Assembly: GCA_031290475.1 (NCBI GenBank)
Contig: JAITNM010000046.1
Span: forward strand, 1-45,757
Direction: 5' to 3'
DNA length: 45,757 nucleotides
Origin: Treponema sp.
GTDB lineage: Bacteria > Spirochaetota > Spirochaetia > Treponematales > Breznakiellaceae
The first letter of the stretch is position 1. Every line of letters begins with the position of its first letter. The position numbers and the translations under genes are program-made. The notes beneath the pieces are model-generated. The model saw only the letters and a list, made by a program, of their open reading frames with translations. It had not been told where the DNA came from and did no database searches. This document shows positions 13,268-21,092 of this stretch, one piece after another.

Positions 13268-14144
13268 AAAAGCAGGGACGCAAATAGCGGCGCAGTCTGT
13301 AGGAGGCGCCGTTTTCCGGATTCTGTCCAATTCCGTCCTGAGAAAAGCCGGAATAAAATGCTTTACAACTATTTGTCATCGTTTCTTTCTTTTTCAGTAC
13401 AAGGCGGCTTTCTTCCCCGGACGTATTCCTGTAACAGCGGTGGATCATCCCTTGGACAGGGAGATTCCCTTTTCTTCCCGGTGGGTAACGGTGTACCTGG
13501 ATTTTGTCGCCTTTTGGGTGCGGACAGTGGGTTTTTTTCTTACCCGGTATGGCCGGAAAGCAATTGAACCGGCAGCGGATTTTCTCAGCTCTATGGGCAG
13601 ACTTTACTGTTTTGCTTCGGAGATATACCGGAAGAACCTTTCTACCACGAACCGGCCTTTCTGCCCCAAACCCCGGTTCGTCATGATATATGCCGCGGAT
13701 CCCCATCTGCTGTGCATACCTTCGCTCCATGTGATGATCGTTATCCGTACCTACACTAAATTCCGGGACATGATCCGTAAAATGGGAAAGGAAGATGAGA
13801 ATGCCGGTCCTATTGAGGAACTTTACCGGGGGGCCCTGGATATAACCGAAGCGATTCTCTACGTTAAACAGCATAGCGTAAACTGTATTCCTGCGGCCAT
13901 GTATACCATGACCTGCTTTGAACCAACGCTGTTCGGAGAAGAAGAAGCGGTTCTGTTCGCTTCTCATCTCTTCCTGCGGAACGGCTCACCGGAAAAAAGC
14001 GGAGACATTCGGGAATATATTATCGCCCGTTACCGCCGCTTTCTGGAAGAAAGCCGTTCCGGCGGAGACTGGGGCGAGCCTTTACTGCGTTTTCTCAAAG
14101 ATCCCTCCGAAATTACCCGCATTGCTTGCCGGCGCCGGTTTTAA
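13260..14144 (+). CDS. PAP2-like phosphatase/transferase-type protein
   Basis: 294 residues from ATG 13260, which overlaps the end of the MFS gene. A PAP2-superfamily pattern is visible: KNLSTTNRP at 125-133 fits the KX6RP motif, PSLH at 154-157 replaces PSGH as in inositol-phosphotransferase-type members, and His205 in VKQHSVNC could be the catalytic His. The spacing is compact and only weak hydrophobic stretches (TVYLDFVAFWVRTVGFFL, ADPHLLCIPSLHVMIVI) are seen, so the match is by motif only. Context (transporter before, hydrolase after) would fit lipid or sugar-phosphate handling. It could be an unrelated treponemal family. Confidence 0.5.
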   Translation: MAEKAGTQIAAQSVGGAVFRILSNSVLRKAGIKCFTTICHRFFLFQYKAAFFPGRIPVTAVDHPLDREIPFSSRWVTVYLDFVAFWVRTVGFFLTRYGRKAIEPAADFLSSMGRLYCFASEIYRKNLSTTNRPFCPKPRFVMIYAADPHLLCIPSLHVMIVIRTYTKFRDMIRKMGKEDENAGPIEELYRGALDITEAILYVKQHSVNCIPAAMYTMTCFEPTLFGEEEAVLFASHLFLRNGSPEKSGDIREYIIARYRRFLEESRSGGDWGEPLLRFLKDPSEITRIACRRRF

Positions 14145-14182
14145 TCTTGTGCTGTTCAGGCGGAAACCGCTACAATTTCCCC

Positions 14183-15103
14183 ATGTGTACTATAAGCCCC
14201 TGGCCGGCCCTGGCGCCTTTGGGGAAGCTGCTTCGTCTTAACGGTGAAAAAGAAACCCTCTTTTTCTATGATACTCTTGGATCCCATTCCACTGATAAGC
14301 CCCTCCTGGTCCTGATCCACGGGCTGGGGGATGAAGCCGATTCCTGGCGTCATCTTATCCCCCTCCTGGAGGAAAAGTTCCGGGTTCTGGCGCCGGACCT
14401 GCCGGGTTTTGGGCGTTCCGCGGCGCCGGGCAGGATCAACGTGAAACGGCATATACGGGCGGTGATCCGGCTTTTGGAAGCCGCCGGAGCGGATACCGCC
14501 GGTCCGGCGCTGCTCGCGGGGAATTCCATGGGGGCCCTTATCGCGGAAGGGGTTGCCGTGTTCCGGCCCGGCCTGGTAAAAGGGCTCATCCTGATAGACG
14601 GCGCCTTTCCCTCTCCCGTAAAACTTGGCGGGGGGTTTCTGTTTCTGTGCCTCCCCTTTTTGGGAAAGATGTGGTACCGGGGTTTCAGAAAGAATCACCA
14701 GGGGGCCTACGAGTCGTTATTCCCTTACTATGCCGGCTTTGCAGGCCTGGATGAAAAGGACAAAAACTTTTTGCGGGAACGGGTGATTGCCCGGGTCGAA
14801 AGCCCTTCCCAGGAACGGGCCTATTTTGCATCTCTGCGCAGTTTAGTGTGGGCCTACTGGAAAGGGGGAGCAGGTTTTGTGAGGAGCATAAAAACTTTCC
14901 TGGGCGCAGAAAACAGGGCAAAAAAACTGCTCTTTATCTGGGGGGAAAGGGATGTGATCATGCCCCAAAAATCGGCGGATATTATCCGCCGGCTCTGCCC
15001 GGAGGCAAGCTTCACCGTAATACCCGGGGCAGGCCACCTCCCCCAACAGGAAAAGCCTGCCGAGACTGCGGCAGTGATATTGGGAATCGCCGGAACGGAA
15101 TAA
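14183..15103 (+). CDS. Alpha/beta hydrolase
   Basis: 306 residues. Alpha/beta-hydrolase hallmarks in order: oxyanion-hole loop LVLIHGLGDEADSW, FRVLAPDLPGFGRSA, nucleophile elbow LLAGNSMGALIAEG (Ser of GNSMG), a lid-like hydrophobic segment near LGGGFLFLCLPFLGKM, acid region LLFIWGERDVIMP, and catalytic His in VIPGAGHLPQQEKP. Closest in look to the esterase/haloperoxidase-type C-C bond hydrolases; substrate unknown. ATG 14183 is preferred; an upstream in-frame TTG (14126) inside the previous gene is possible since no good ribosome binding site precedes the ATG. Last gene of the plus-strand cluster that starts at 11504. Confidence 0.85.
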   Translation: MCTISPWPALAPLGKLLRLNGEKETLFFYDTLGSHSTDKPLLVLIHGLGDEADSWRHLIPLLEEKFRVLAPDLPGFGRSAAPGRINVKRHIRAVIRLLEAAGADTAGPALLAGNSMGALIAEGVAVFRPGLVKGLILIDGAFPSPVKLGGGFLFLCLPFLGKMWYRGFRKNHQGAYESLFPYYAGFAGLDEKDKNFLRERVIARVESPSQERAYFASLRSLVWAYWKGGAGFVRSIKTFLGAENRAKKLLFIWGERDVIMPQKSADIIRRLCPEASFTVIPGAGHLPQQEKPAETAAVILGIAGTE

Positions 15104-15109
15104 CTCATC

Positions 15110-16156
15110 TCAGCTTATCTTAATTACCGACTTGACGATATCAATTTTGTTATGGACGCTCTTATCCATGGCGTTTTGGATATCGTTAAATTCAAAGGTA
15201 TTGGTAACAATATCCTTGATGTTCACAGCGCCCCGGGACACCGCATCTATCGCCAGGGGGTATATATGCCGGTAGCGGAAGATGGTCTTAAGGGTAAGTT
15301 CCTTGTTCAGCGCGGTACTCATGGGGAGGTTCATATACCCGGACGCGCTGTAACCCACAAAAACCATGGCGGCCCCTTTCTTGGCCGACTCGATTCCCGC
15401 TTCCGCGGACTTTTCGTTCCCGGAAGTTTCAATCACAATATCCACGCCCTTTCCGCCGGTGAGATCGTTAATCTCCTGGGGCACGTTCTTTTCCGCCGCG
15501 TTGATAACCGCCGCCGCGCCCAAAGACTTGGCCTTCTCCAGCCGTTTGGGCACCACATCGGTCATGAAAACCTTGGAAACCCCCAGGGCTTTCAGGGCAA
15601 GCATGGACACGAGACCGATGCAGCCCGCGCCGGTGACCAGGGCAACCTGACCGATCTTGGCGTCCGCGGTCTGGGCCGCGTGGAAGCCTACTGCCAATGG
15701 CTCAATCAGCGCCCCTTCCATGGTACTCACATTACCGGGCAGCTTAAAACAAAGGTCCCCTTCATGGGCCACATATTCCTGGAACACCCCGTCTACCGGC
15801 GGGGTGGCAAAGAAGATCACCTCAGGGCAAAGATTATACTTTCCCGAACGGCAAAATTCGCAGTGTCCGCAGGTCTTGCCCGGTTCCAGGGCTACCCGGT
15901 CGCCGGGCTTGAGATGCGTTACCTTAGACCCAACCTCAACCACAACCCCGCCTGACTCGTGACCTAACACAAAAGGAGGCTTTACCACAAAATCACCGAT
16001 CCTGCCTGATTCATAATAATGCAAATCGGAGCCGCAGACCCCTACATACTCCAGTTTAACCAGAACCTCGTTAGGCGCAGGCTGAGGAATGTCCCGTTCC
16101 ACAAAAGACAATTTACCAATACCGGTCATCACCGCAACTTTCATTTTTCCCTGCAT
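15110..16156 (-). CDS. Zinc-dependent polyol dehydrogenase (sorbitol/xylitol dehydrogenase type)
   Basis: 348-residue medium-chain dehydrogenase. Catalytic zinc ligands in GVCGSDLHYYESGRIGDF and the GHES motif (LGHESGGVVVEVGSKV); structural zinc Cys cluster CGHCEFCRSGKYNLC; Rossmann segment VALVTGAGCIGLVSMLALK followed by MTDVVPKRLEKAKSLGA, whose Asp indicates NAD preference. This matches sorbitol dehydrogenase/xylitol dehydrogenase (L-iditol 2-dehydrogenase), oxidising a polyol to a ketose. GGAGG lies 6-7 bases upstream of ATG 16156. It diverges from a fructokinase gene, consistent with sorbitol to fructose to fructose 6-phosphate, an inference from context. Confidence 0.88.
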   Translation of the reverse strand: MQGKMKVAVMTGIGKLSFVERDIPQPAPNEVLVKLEYVGVCGSDLHYYESGRIGDFVVKPPFVLGHESGGVVVEVGSKVTHLKPGDRVALEPGKTCGHCEFCRSGKYNLCPEVIFFATPPVDGVFQEYVAHEGDLCFKLPGNVSTMEGALIEPLAVGFHAAQTADAKIGQVALVTGAGCIGLVSMLALKALGVSKVFMTDVVPKRLEKAKSLGAAAVINAAEKNVPQEINDLTGGKGVDIVIETSGNEKSAEAGIESAKKGAAMVFVGYSASGYMNLPMSTALNKELTLKTIFRYRHIYPLAIDAVSRGAVNIKDIVTNTFEFNDIQNAMDKSVHNKIDIVKSVIKIS

Positions 16157-16246
16157 AATATCCTCCTATTGCGATTATATCCCGGTTACGATAAAATACA
16201 CAAGTTGGAAACAGAAAACCTATAGTCTTAAGCGGCAAGAGGGTAA

Positions 16247-17233
16247 ATGATGATTGTAGTCTGCGGAGAAGCATTAATTGATATGGTTCCCAAGGAAATG
16301 AAGGAAACTTCTGAAACGGTTTACCTGCCTTGTTTGGGGGGCAGTCCGTTCAACACTGCTGTTGCCGCGGCCAGGCAGGATGTTCCCGTGGGTTTCTTGG
16401 GTAGACTTTCTACGGATTTCTTTGGAGAAAGCCTGGTGAACCACCTGGTGCAAAACGGAGTAATGGACAGGTTCATCGTGCGATCCGGAGAAACGACAAC
16501 CCTGGCGTTTGTTAAATTAGAGGCGGGCAAAGAACCCCGGTATGTTTTCTATACTGAAGGCGCCGCAGACCGTTCCCTGCAGCCGGGAGATCTTCCCCCG
16601 TCCCTCCCGGCGGAAGTGAGGTGTATAGCCTTCGGTTCTATCGCCATGACTATGGAACCTGTAGCTTCCACTATAGAGCATTTTATCAAACGTGAATCCG
16701 GCAGGGATAACGAGGCTTTGGTCATTTCCCTGGATCCGAATGTGCGGCCCTTTATGATCGGCGACCGGGAAAAATTCGTGAAACGCTTTGAGAGCTGGCT
16801 CTCCTGGACAAATATCGCTAAAATTTCGGATGCCGATTTTGATTTTATCTACCCGGGGTTGGGCCGTGAAAAATCGCTCCGCAAAATTCTGGAGCATCCC
16901 GGTGTTCAAATAGCGGTTACCACGCTGGGGCCCAAAGGCGCGCTGGCGCTGCTAAAAAAAGACGACGCCTCAATACTCCGGGCGGAAGCGCCGGTAGTGG
17001 ATTTGCCGGTGGCAGATACCATTGGCGCGGGGGATACCTTCCATGGGGCCTTTCTCGCATGGCTGGAACGGCACAACAAAATGAGCCGCGCCGGGCTTGC
17101 GTCCCTTACGGAAACTGAACTCTACGACGCCCTCTTCTTTGCCAATAAGGCGGCTTCCCTGGTCTGTTCCAGGCAGGGGGCCAATCCCCCAACCTTTGCC
17201 GAAACAGAGGCCCTAAAGGGAAGCGTGAAGTAA
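16247..17233 (+). CDS. Fructokinase (PfkB family)
   Basis: 328 residues. PfkB motif 1 is CLGGSPFNTAVAAARQDVPVGFLG (residues ~30-53) and motif 2 VADTIGAGDTFHGAFLAW, where the Asp of GAGD is the catalytic base. The N-terminus MIVVCGEALIDMVP and the LSTDFFGESL stretch are typical of bacterial fructokinases rather than of IolC or ribokinase. AGAGGG lies just upstream of ATG 16247; ATG 16250 is an equal alternative. The stop overlaps the aroC start by one base (TAATG), so the two are coupled. Confidence 0.85.
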   Translation: MMIVVCGEALIDMVPKEMKETSETVYLPCLGGSPFNTAVAAARQDVPVGFLGRLSTDFFGESLVNHLVQNGVMDRFIVRSGETTTLAFVKLEAGKEPRYVFYTEGAADRSLQPGDLPPSLPAEVRCIAFGSIAMTMEPVASTIEHFIKRESGRDNEALVISLDPNVRPFMIGDREKFVKRFESWLSWTNIAKISDADFDFIYPGLGREKSLRKILEHPGVQIAVTTLGPKGALALLKKDDASILRAEAPVVDLPVADTIGAGDTFHGAFLAWLERHNKMSRAGLASLTETELYDALFFANKAASLVCSRQGANPPTFAETEALKGSVK

Positions 17234-18459
17234 TGGCCGGAAACAGCATTGGCGTCCTTTTCACGGTTACTACCTTCGGTGAATCCCATGGTCCCGGGGT
17301 GGGCTGTGTGGTGGACGGCTGTCCCGCCGGGGTTCAGCTCAGCGCCGCCTTTATTGGGCAGGAACTTGCCCGCCGCCGCCCCGGAGGGGGAGGACCTGCC
17401 ACCGCCAGGGTGGAGGCGGACGAACCGGAAATACTTTCGGGGGTGTTTGAAGGCAAAACCCTGGGTACTCCAATCGCCATCCTTATCCGTAACACGTCCC
17501 AGCGTTCCGCCGATTATGATACCCTGAAGGACATCTACCGGCCGGGCCACGCGGACTGGACCTGGGAAGCCAAGTACGGCAACCGGGACCACCGGGGCGG
17601 CGGCCGTTCCTCGGGCAGGGAAACCGCCGGCAGGGTTGCCGCAGGGGCGGTGGCAAAGGCCTTTCTCACCCAATACGGCATCATTATCCGGGCCTGGACC
17701 TCCGCCGCGGCGGGCATTAAAGCTCCCACCCCGGACGAAACGGGCTTCGATTTGGAAGAGATTGAAAAAAACAGCCTGCGTATGCCCCACGCCGAAAGCG
17801 CCGCAAGGGCCTTGGCGGAGATAGAGAGACTACACGCTGCGGGAGACAGCGCGGGCGGGACCGTATCGTGCCTTGTGTGGAATGTTCCCCCAGGGCTCGG
17901 CGAACCGGTATTCGCCAAACTCGACGCCCTCCTCGCCCAGGCCATGCTCTCCCTGGGCGCCGCCAAGGGGGTGGAGTTCGGCGCCGGTTTCGCCGCCGCT
18001 TCTTCCCGCGGCTCAGCCATGAACGATCGGCCCATGCCCGCCGCCGACAATGCCGCCAGCGGCGGTTTTGCTGCCGGAACGGACGGCGGCAGTGCTGCCG
18101 CGGCTGACAGCACTGCCGGGACGGACGGCGGCAGCCCCGGCGGGCTTAGGGCCCTGCCGGCGGCCTTGCCGGCGGCGTTACCCGGCGGAGCGCCGGCCCT
18201 GACTTGGGAAACCAATCACGCGGGGGGGGTGTTGGGCGGCATTTCCACCGGTATGCCGCTGGAATTTACCGTGGCCTTTAAACCTGTCCCATCAATCTCA
18301 AAACGGCAAAAAACGGTAAGCCGGGACGGTACTGAACGGGACATCCTGATCCCAGGCCGCCACGATGTATGCGTCTGCCCCCGGGCGGTTCCGGTGGTGG
18401 AAGCCATGACCGCCCTGGTCCTGGCGGACCTCCTGCTGCAAAACCGGAGCGCCCGGTGA
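17233..18459 (+). CDS. aroC: Chorismate synthase with a low-complexity insertion
   Basis: 408 residues. Converts 5-enolpyruvylshikimate 3-phosphate to chorismate with reduced FMN. Conserved blocks: FTVTTFGESHGPGVGCVVDG, DWTWEAKYGNRDHRGGGRSS GRET region with the FMN-binding basic residues, then ETNHAGGVLGGISTGMPL and SRDGTERDILIPGRHDVCVC. Between GSAMND (262-265) and the TWETNHAGG block (from 324) is an insertion of nearly 60 residues made of Ala, Gly, Pro, Ser, with two GTDGGS units, where the family has under ten. Reading frame and downstream motifs are intact, so it is likely a surface loop in a working enzyme. Confidence 0.95.
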   Translation: MAGNSIGVLFTVTTFGESHGPGVGCVVDGCPAGVQLSAAFIGQELARRRPGGGGPATARVEADEPEILSGVFEGKTLGTPIAILIRNTSQRSADYDTLKDIYRPGHADWTWEAKYGNRDHRGGGRSSGRETAGRVAAGAVAKAFLTQYGIIIRAWTSAAAGIKAPTPDETGFDLEEIEKNSLRMPHAESAARALAEIERLHAAGDSAGGTVSCLVWNVPPGLGEPVFAKLDALLAQAMLSLGAAKGVEFGAGFAAASSRGSAMNDRPMPAADNAASGGFAAGTDGGSAAAADSTAGTDGGSPGGLRALPAALPAALPGGAPALTWETNHAGGVLGGISTGMPLEFTVAFKPVPSISKRQKTVSRDGTERDILIPGRHDVCVCPRAVPVVEAMTALVLADLLLQNRSAR

Positions 18460-19007
18460 CAGCCCCGGCGCACGCAGGCAAATTATCGAAAGCCTTATTT
18501 CTGTCGCTTTTGTTAGCGGGAAGCGGGGCGTATTGTTTTGGCCAGAGCCCGGAGGAACTTTACTATGAGGCGGCAAGTTTTGATGGCATTGAATTCGGCT
18601 CTACCCTGGAGCGCCTGTACTACCGGAAGCCCCATATCCAACAGATGTCCCAAAACCTCTACGCGGTAAGGGGCTATGTCTTCCTGGATACAGGAGAGTA
18701 TGTCACCGCCCAGGCGGATTACTACATCGACGCGTTCCTGGGGCTCTATGCCGTAGTAATCGTGTTTGAGTCACAAAATTCCCAGGCGTTGAATTCCATT
18801 TATGAAAACAACACGGCTTCCATCAGCAAGACCTATGGCAACGGGTACACGGTTATCGATATGGATGTAAAGGGGGTTTCCTGGACAACCCCCTATGGCG
18901 AAGAAACGGGCATGGCCTATTTTCAAAACAGCTACGATAACCGTTCGGTGCAGTTCCGCCTCTACAGCCAGCTCCCCATGCACCGCCGGCTCCTGGGAAG
19001 GGAATAG
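18456..19007 (+). CDS. Small exported protein of unknown function
   Basis: 183 residues if translation starts at GTG 18456, which overlaps the aroC TGA (GTGA). The N-terminus has a basic patch (HAGKLSKA) and a hydrophobic core LFLSLLLAGSGAYCFGQ, a Sec signal peptide; the single Cys is not in a lipobox. The mature part is a mix of short strands (YAVRGYVFLDTGEYVTAQ, GLYAVVIVFESQ, VQFRLYSQL). I recognise no family. Translationally coupled to aroC, but no functional link is evident. Confidence 0.65.
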   Translation: MTAPAHAGKLSKALFLSLLLAGSGAYCFGQSPEELYYEAASFDGIEFGSTLERLYYRKPHIQQMSQNLYAVRGYVFLDTGEYVTAQADYYIDAFLGLYAVVIVFESQNSQALNSIYENNTASISKTYGNGYTVIDMDVKGVSWTTPYGEETGMAYFQNSYDNRSVQFRLYSQLPMHRRLLGRE

Positions 19008-19014
19008 ACTTGTT

Positions 19015-19058
19015 CGGACGATAGTCCGCGAGAACCAACAGCGAACCGAAGGTTCTCG
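19015..19058. terminator. Tandem hairpins between convergent genes
   Basis: CGGAC-GATA-GTCCG (19015-19028) and CGAGAACC (19029-19036) / GGTTCTCG (19051-19058), both perfect, separate the exported protein gene from the convergent inositol operon end. No T-run is present, so this may act as a transcript-end stabiliser or a repeat rather than a classic terminator. Confidence 0.4.
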
Positions 19059-19065
19059 AACAGAT

Positions 19066-20160
19066 CTATTCTCCTTTTATGTCGGGATCGCTAATCATGA
19101 TCCCCCGCACAACCGCTACTAAATCGGCGTAGCTGTCGATGAAGGCAAGCAGAGTTCTGCGGGTAGAACCGAAGTTGTCAAACTCCTCCGGCTTCATGCC
19201 GTGCTCGTCGTAAGCCCGGCGGAAATCGGGGAACTTCTTTTCCAGTTCCGCAATGGTTTTGGGATCCACCGGATCGTTGATGCGGTTTTTCACTTCCACA
19301 TCGGAACCGTTTATTTTCTGCTGCCATTCATAGGTAATAGTCATGGACATATCGCCGCCGATAAATTCCGACCAGTGAAAATGATTGCGGTACGCGGCGT
19401 TCAAAAGCCGGGTTCTGTATCCCCGTTCCTTGTAGAGACGGTACGCCTTCTTTGCCGCCGCAACCCCGCCCCATTCCAGGTATCCCGGATCGGTAACGAT
19501 GCTTTTTTTGGCGGCAATCACTTTGAGCCAGTCGTCCAGGCGGCCAACCATAATCGTACACACGGGGCTCATGGTGGAAATATCCTTCCCTTCTTTTTGG
19601 CGGCGCACGATTCCCCGTTCCACCGCTTCGGCAACGGCGATGCATTGCGGCACGGTAAAGGATATGGTGGCGTTTACGCTGATCCCCCGGTAGGACAGTT
19701 CCTCAACGGCTTCAATCCCCGCCTTGGTGACCGGCAGCTTGATGTTGTTGTTGGGATACAGGGAATCGAAATATACCGCCTGTTCCACAATGGCCTTGGC
19801 GTCCCGGTAGTATTTCGGGTTGGTTTGAATGGAAAGGCGTCCGTTACGGCCGTTATTTTTGTCGTAGACCGGTTTCAGCAGTTTTGCCGCGTTTACCGTA
19901 ATTGCTTCAATGATCTTCCAGGCAATAACATCTTCCGTTGCCGTTGGATTATCCCTGATGAGTTCCATAATCTTCGGTCTCCAGGTTTCCAGTTCCTTTT
20001 TTAAAACCTGCCCAACAATGGTAGGATTACTGGTTCCCCCGGTCGCGCCGTATTCAATCGCGGACGACAGCTCTGCTGTTGAGCATGAATCATTCCAGAA
20101 CTCCGTAGGACTTGTCAGCGTCATCGTATGCAGGGGATTCTTCCCTTTCATATCACCCAT
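19066..20160 (-). CDS. Transaldolase-family enzyme at the end of the inositol operon
   Basis: 364-residue class I (Schiff-base) aldolase/transaldolase fold. EYGATGGTSNPTIVG (36-50) is the strand-1 motif, NIKLPVTKAGIEAVEEL (139-155) carries the Schiff-base Lys141, and SVNATISFTVPQCIAVAEAV the following substrate-binding strand. Classical transaldolase moves dihydroxyacetone between sugar phosphates. Ribosome binding site AGGAGG lies 6-7 bases upstream of ATG 20160. It sits 27 bases after iolE on the same strand, last in the iolG-B-D-E operon. Because no IolJ aldolase gene is present, it might cleave an inositol-derived keto-deoxy sugar phosphate; this is inference, and an ordinary pentose-phosphate role is possible. 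Confidence 0.85.
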   Translation of the reverse strand: MGDMKGKNPLHTMTLTSPTEFWNDSCSTAELSSAIEYGATGGTSNPTIVGQVLKKELETWRPKIMELIRDNPTATEDVIAWKIIEAITVNAAKLLKPVYDKNNGRNGRLSIQTNPKYYRDAKAIVEQAVYFDSLYPNNNIKLPVTKAGIEAVEELSYRGISVNATISFTVPQCIAVAEAVERGIVRRQKEGKDISTMSPVCTIMVGRLDDWLKVIAAKKSIVTDPGYLEWGGVAAAKKAYRLYKERGYRTRLLNAAYRNHFHWSEFIGGDMSMTITYEWQQKINGSDVEVKNRINDPVDPKTIAELEKKFPDFRRAYDEHGMKPEEFDNFGSTRRTLLAFIDSYADLVAVVRGIMISDPDIKGE

Positions 20161-20187
20161 ATTTACCTCCTGAAATAAAATATTGTT

Positions 20188-21081
20188 TTACAAACCGGCC
20201 TTATCTCTGATATAGTTCCGGGCTTTAATGGCGTATTCCAGCGGATTAGCCCTGGCGGGGTCCTGTTCGGCCTCAACGACCCACCAGCCGGAATAACCGG
20301 CTTCTTTGAGGGCGTTAAAAACCGGGACAAAATCAATGCCCCCGTCGCCGGGCACCGTAAACACTCCCTCTTTAACCGACTTGAGGAATGACCATTTTTC
20401 CGCAACCGCCTTCTGGTGAATACCGGGCCGCATATCCTTTAGGTGTACGTGCCTGATCCGGCCTATCCATTTTTTTAACACCCCAAGATAATCCTCCCCG
20501 GAAAAAACCAGATGTCCCGTATCGTAGAGCAGCCCCAGCAGCGCAGGATCGGTGTTTTCCATGAGCCTGTCGATTTCCCCGGCTGTTTGCACCCCGGTTC
20601 CCATGTGGTGGTGATAGACGAGTTTCATGTCCTTTTCGGCGGCCAGCTTCCCCAGCTTGTTAAGGCCGGCGTAAAGCCCGGCCCATTCCTCATCGCTAAA
20701 AGCGGGCTTTGCGTCAAAAACAGGAAGATCCTGCCTCCCCTGGATTGAGTGTCCCTGTTCCGCCGCGCCGATAACCCCGGCGCCTGCGGCGTGGAGAAAA
20801 TCCCGGTGTTTGATGAATTCCGCTTCCACCTCCTCATAGGGTTTTGTGGTAAGAAAAGAACTGAACCACCCATTGCAGATGGTGAGTCCCCGCAGTTTCA
20901 GCGCTTTATTCAGAACCACCGTATCCCTGGGATACTTGTTCCCCACTTCGCTGCCAATAAAACCCGCCAGGGCCATTTCGCTGACACATTGCTCAAAGGG
21001 TATTGCCCCGCCGAGTTCGGGCAGATCGTCATTGGTCCAGCCGATGGGGGCAATAGCTAAACGAATTGATCTTTCACTCAT
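20188..21081 (-). CDS. iolE: Myo-inosose-2 dehydratase IolE
   Basis: 297-residue TIM-barrel enzyme of the xylose-isomerase-like family that dehydrates 2-keto-myo-inositol (second step of inositol catabolism). Diagnostic segments: LAIAPIGWTNDDLPELGG at the N-terminus, GFIGSEVGNKYPRD, GWFSSFLTTKP, then KLVYHHHMGTGVQTAGEIDR, LLYDTGHLVFSG and HLKDMRP with metal-binding Glu, Asp and His, ending GWWVVEAEQDPARANPLEYA. Length matches the family. It starts 11 bases after iolD and is followed by the transaldolase gene. Confidence 0.95.
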   Translation of the reverse strand: MSERSIRLAIAPIGWTNDDLPELGGAIPFEQCVSEMALAGFIGSEVGNKYPRDTVVLNKALKLRGLTICNGWFSSFLTTKPYEEVEAEFIKHRDFLHAAGAGVIGAAEQGHSIQGRQDLPVFDAKPAFSDEEWAGLYAGLNKLGKLAAEKDMKLVYHHHMGTGVQTAGEIDRLMENTDPALLGLLYDTGHLVFSGEDYLGVLKKWIGRIRHVHLKDMRPGIHQKAVAEKWSFLKSVKEGVFTVPGDGGIDFVPVFNALKEAGYSGWWVVEAEQDPARANPLEYAIKARNYIRDKAGL

Positions 21082-21092
21082 AAATCACCCCA

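Noticed and set aside
16247-17233. PfkB kinase considered as the missing IolC of the inositol pathway
   Set aside because: Sequence pattern fits fructokinase, it sits beside a sorbitol-type dehydrogenase, and it is not under the inositol operator. The possibility is not fully excluded.
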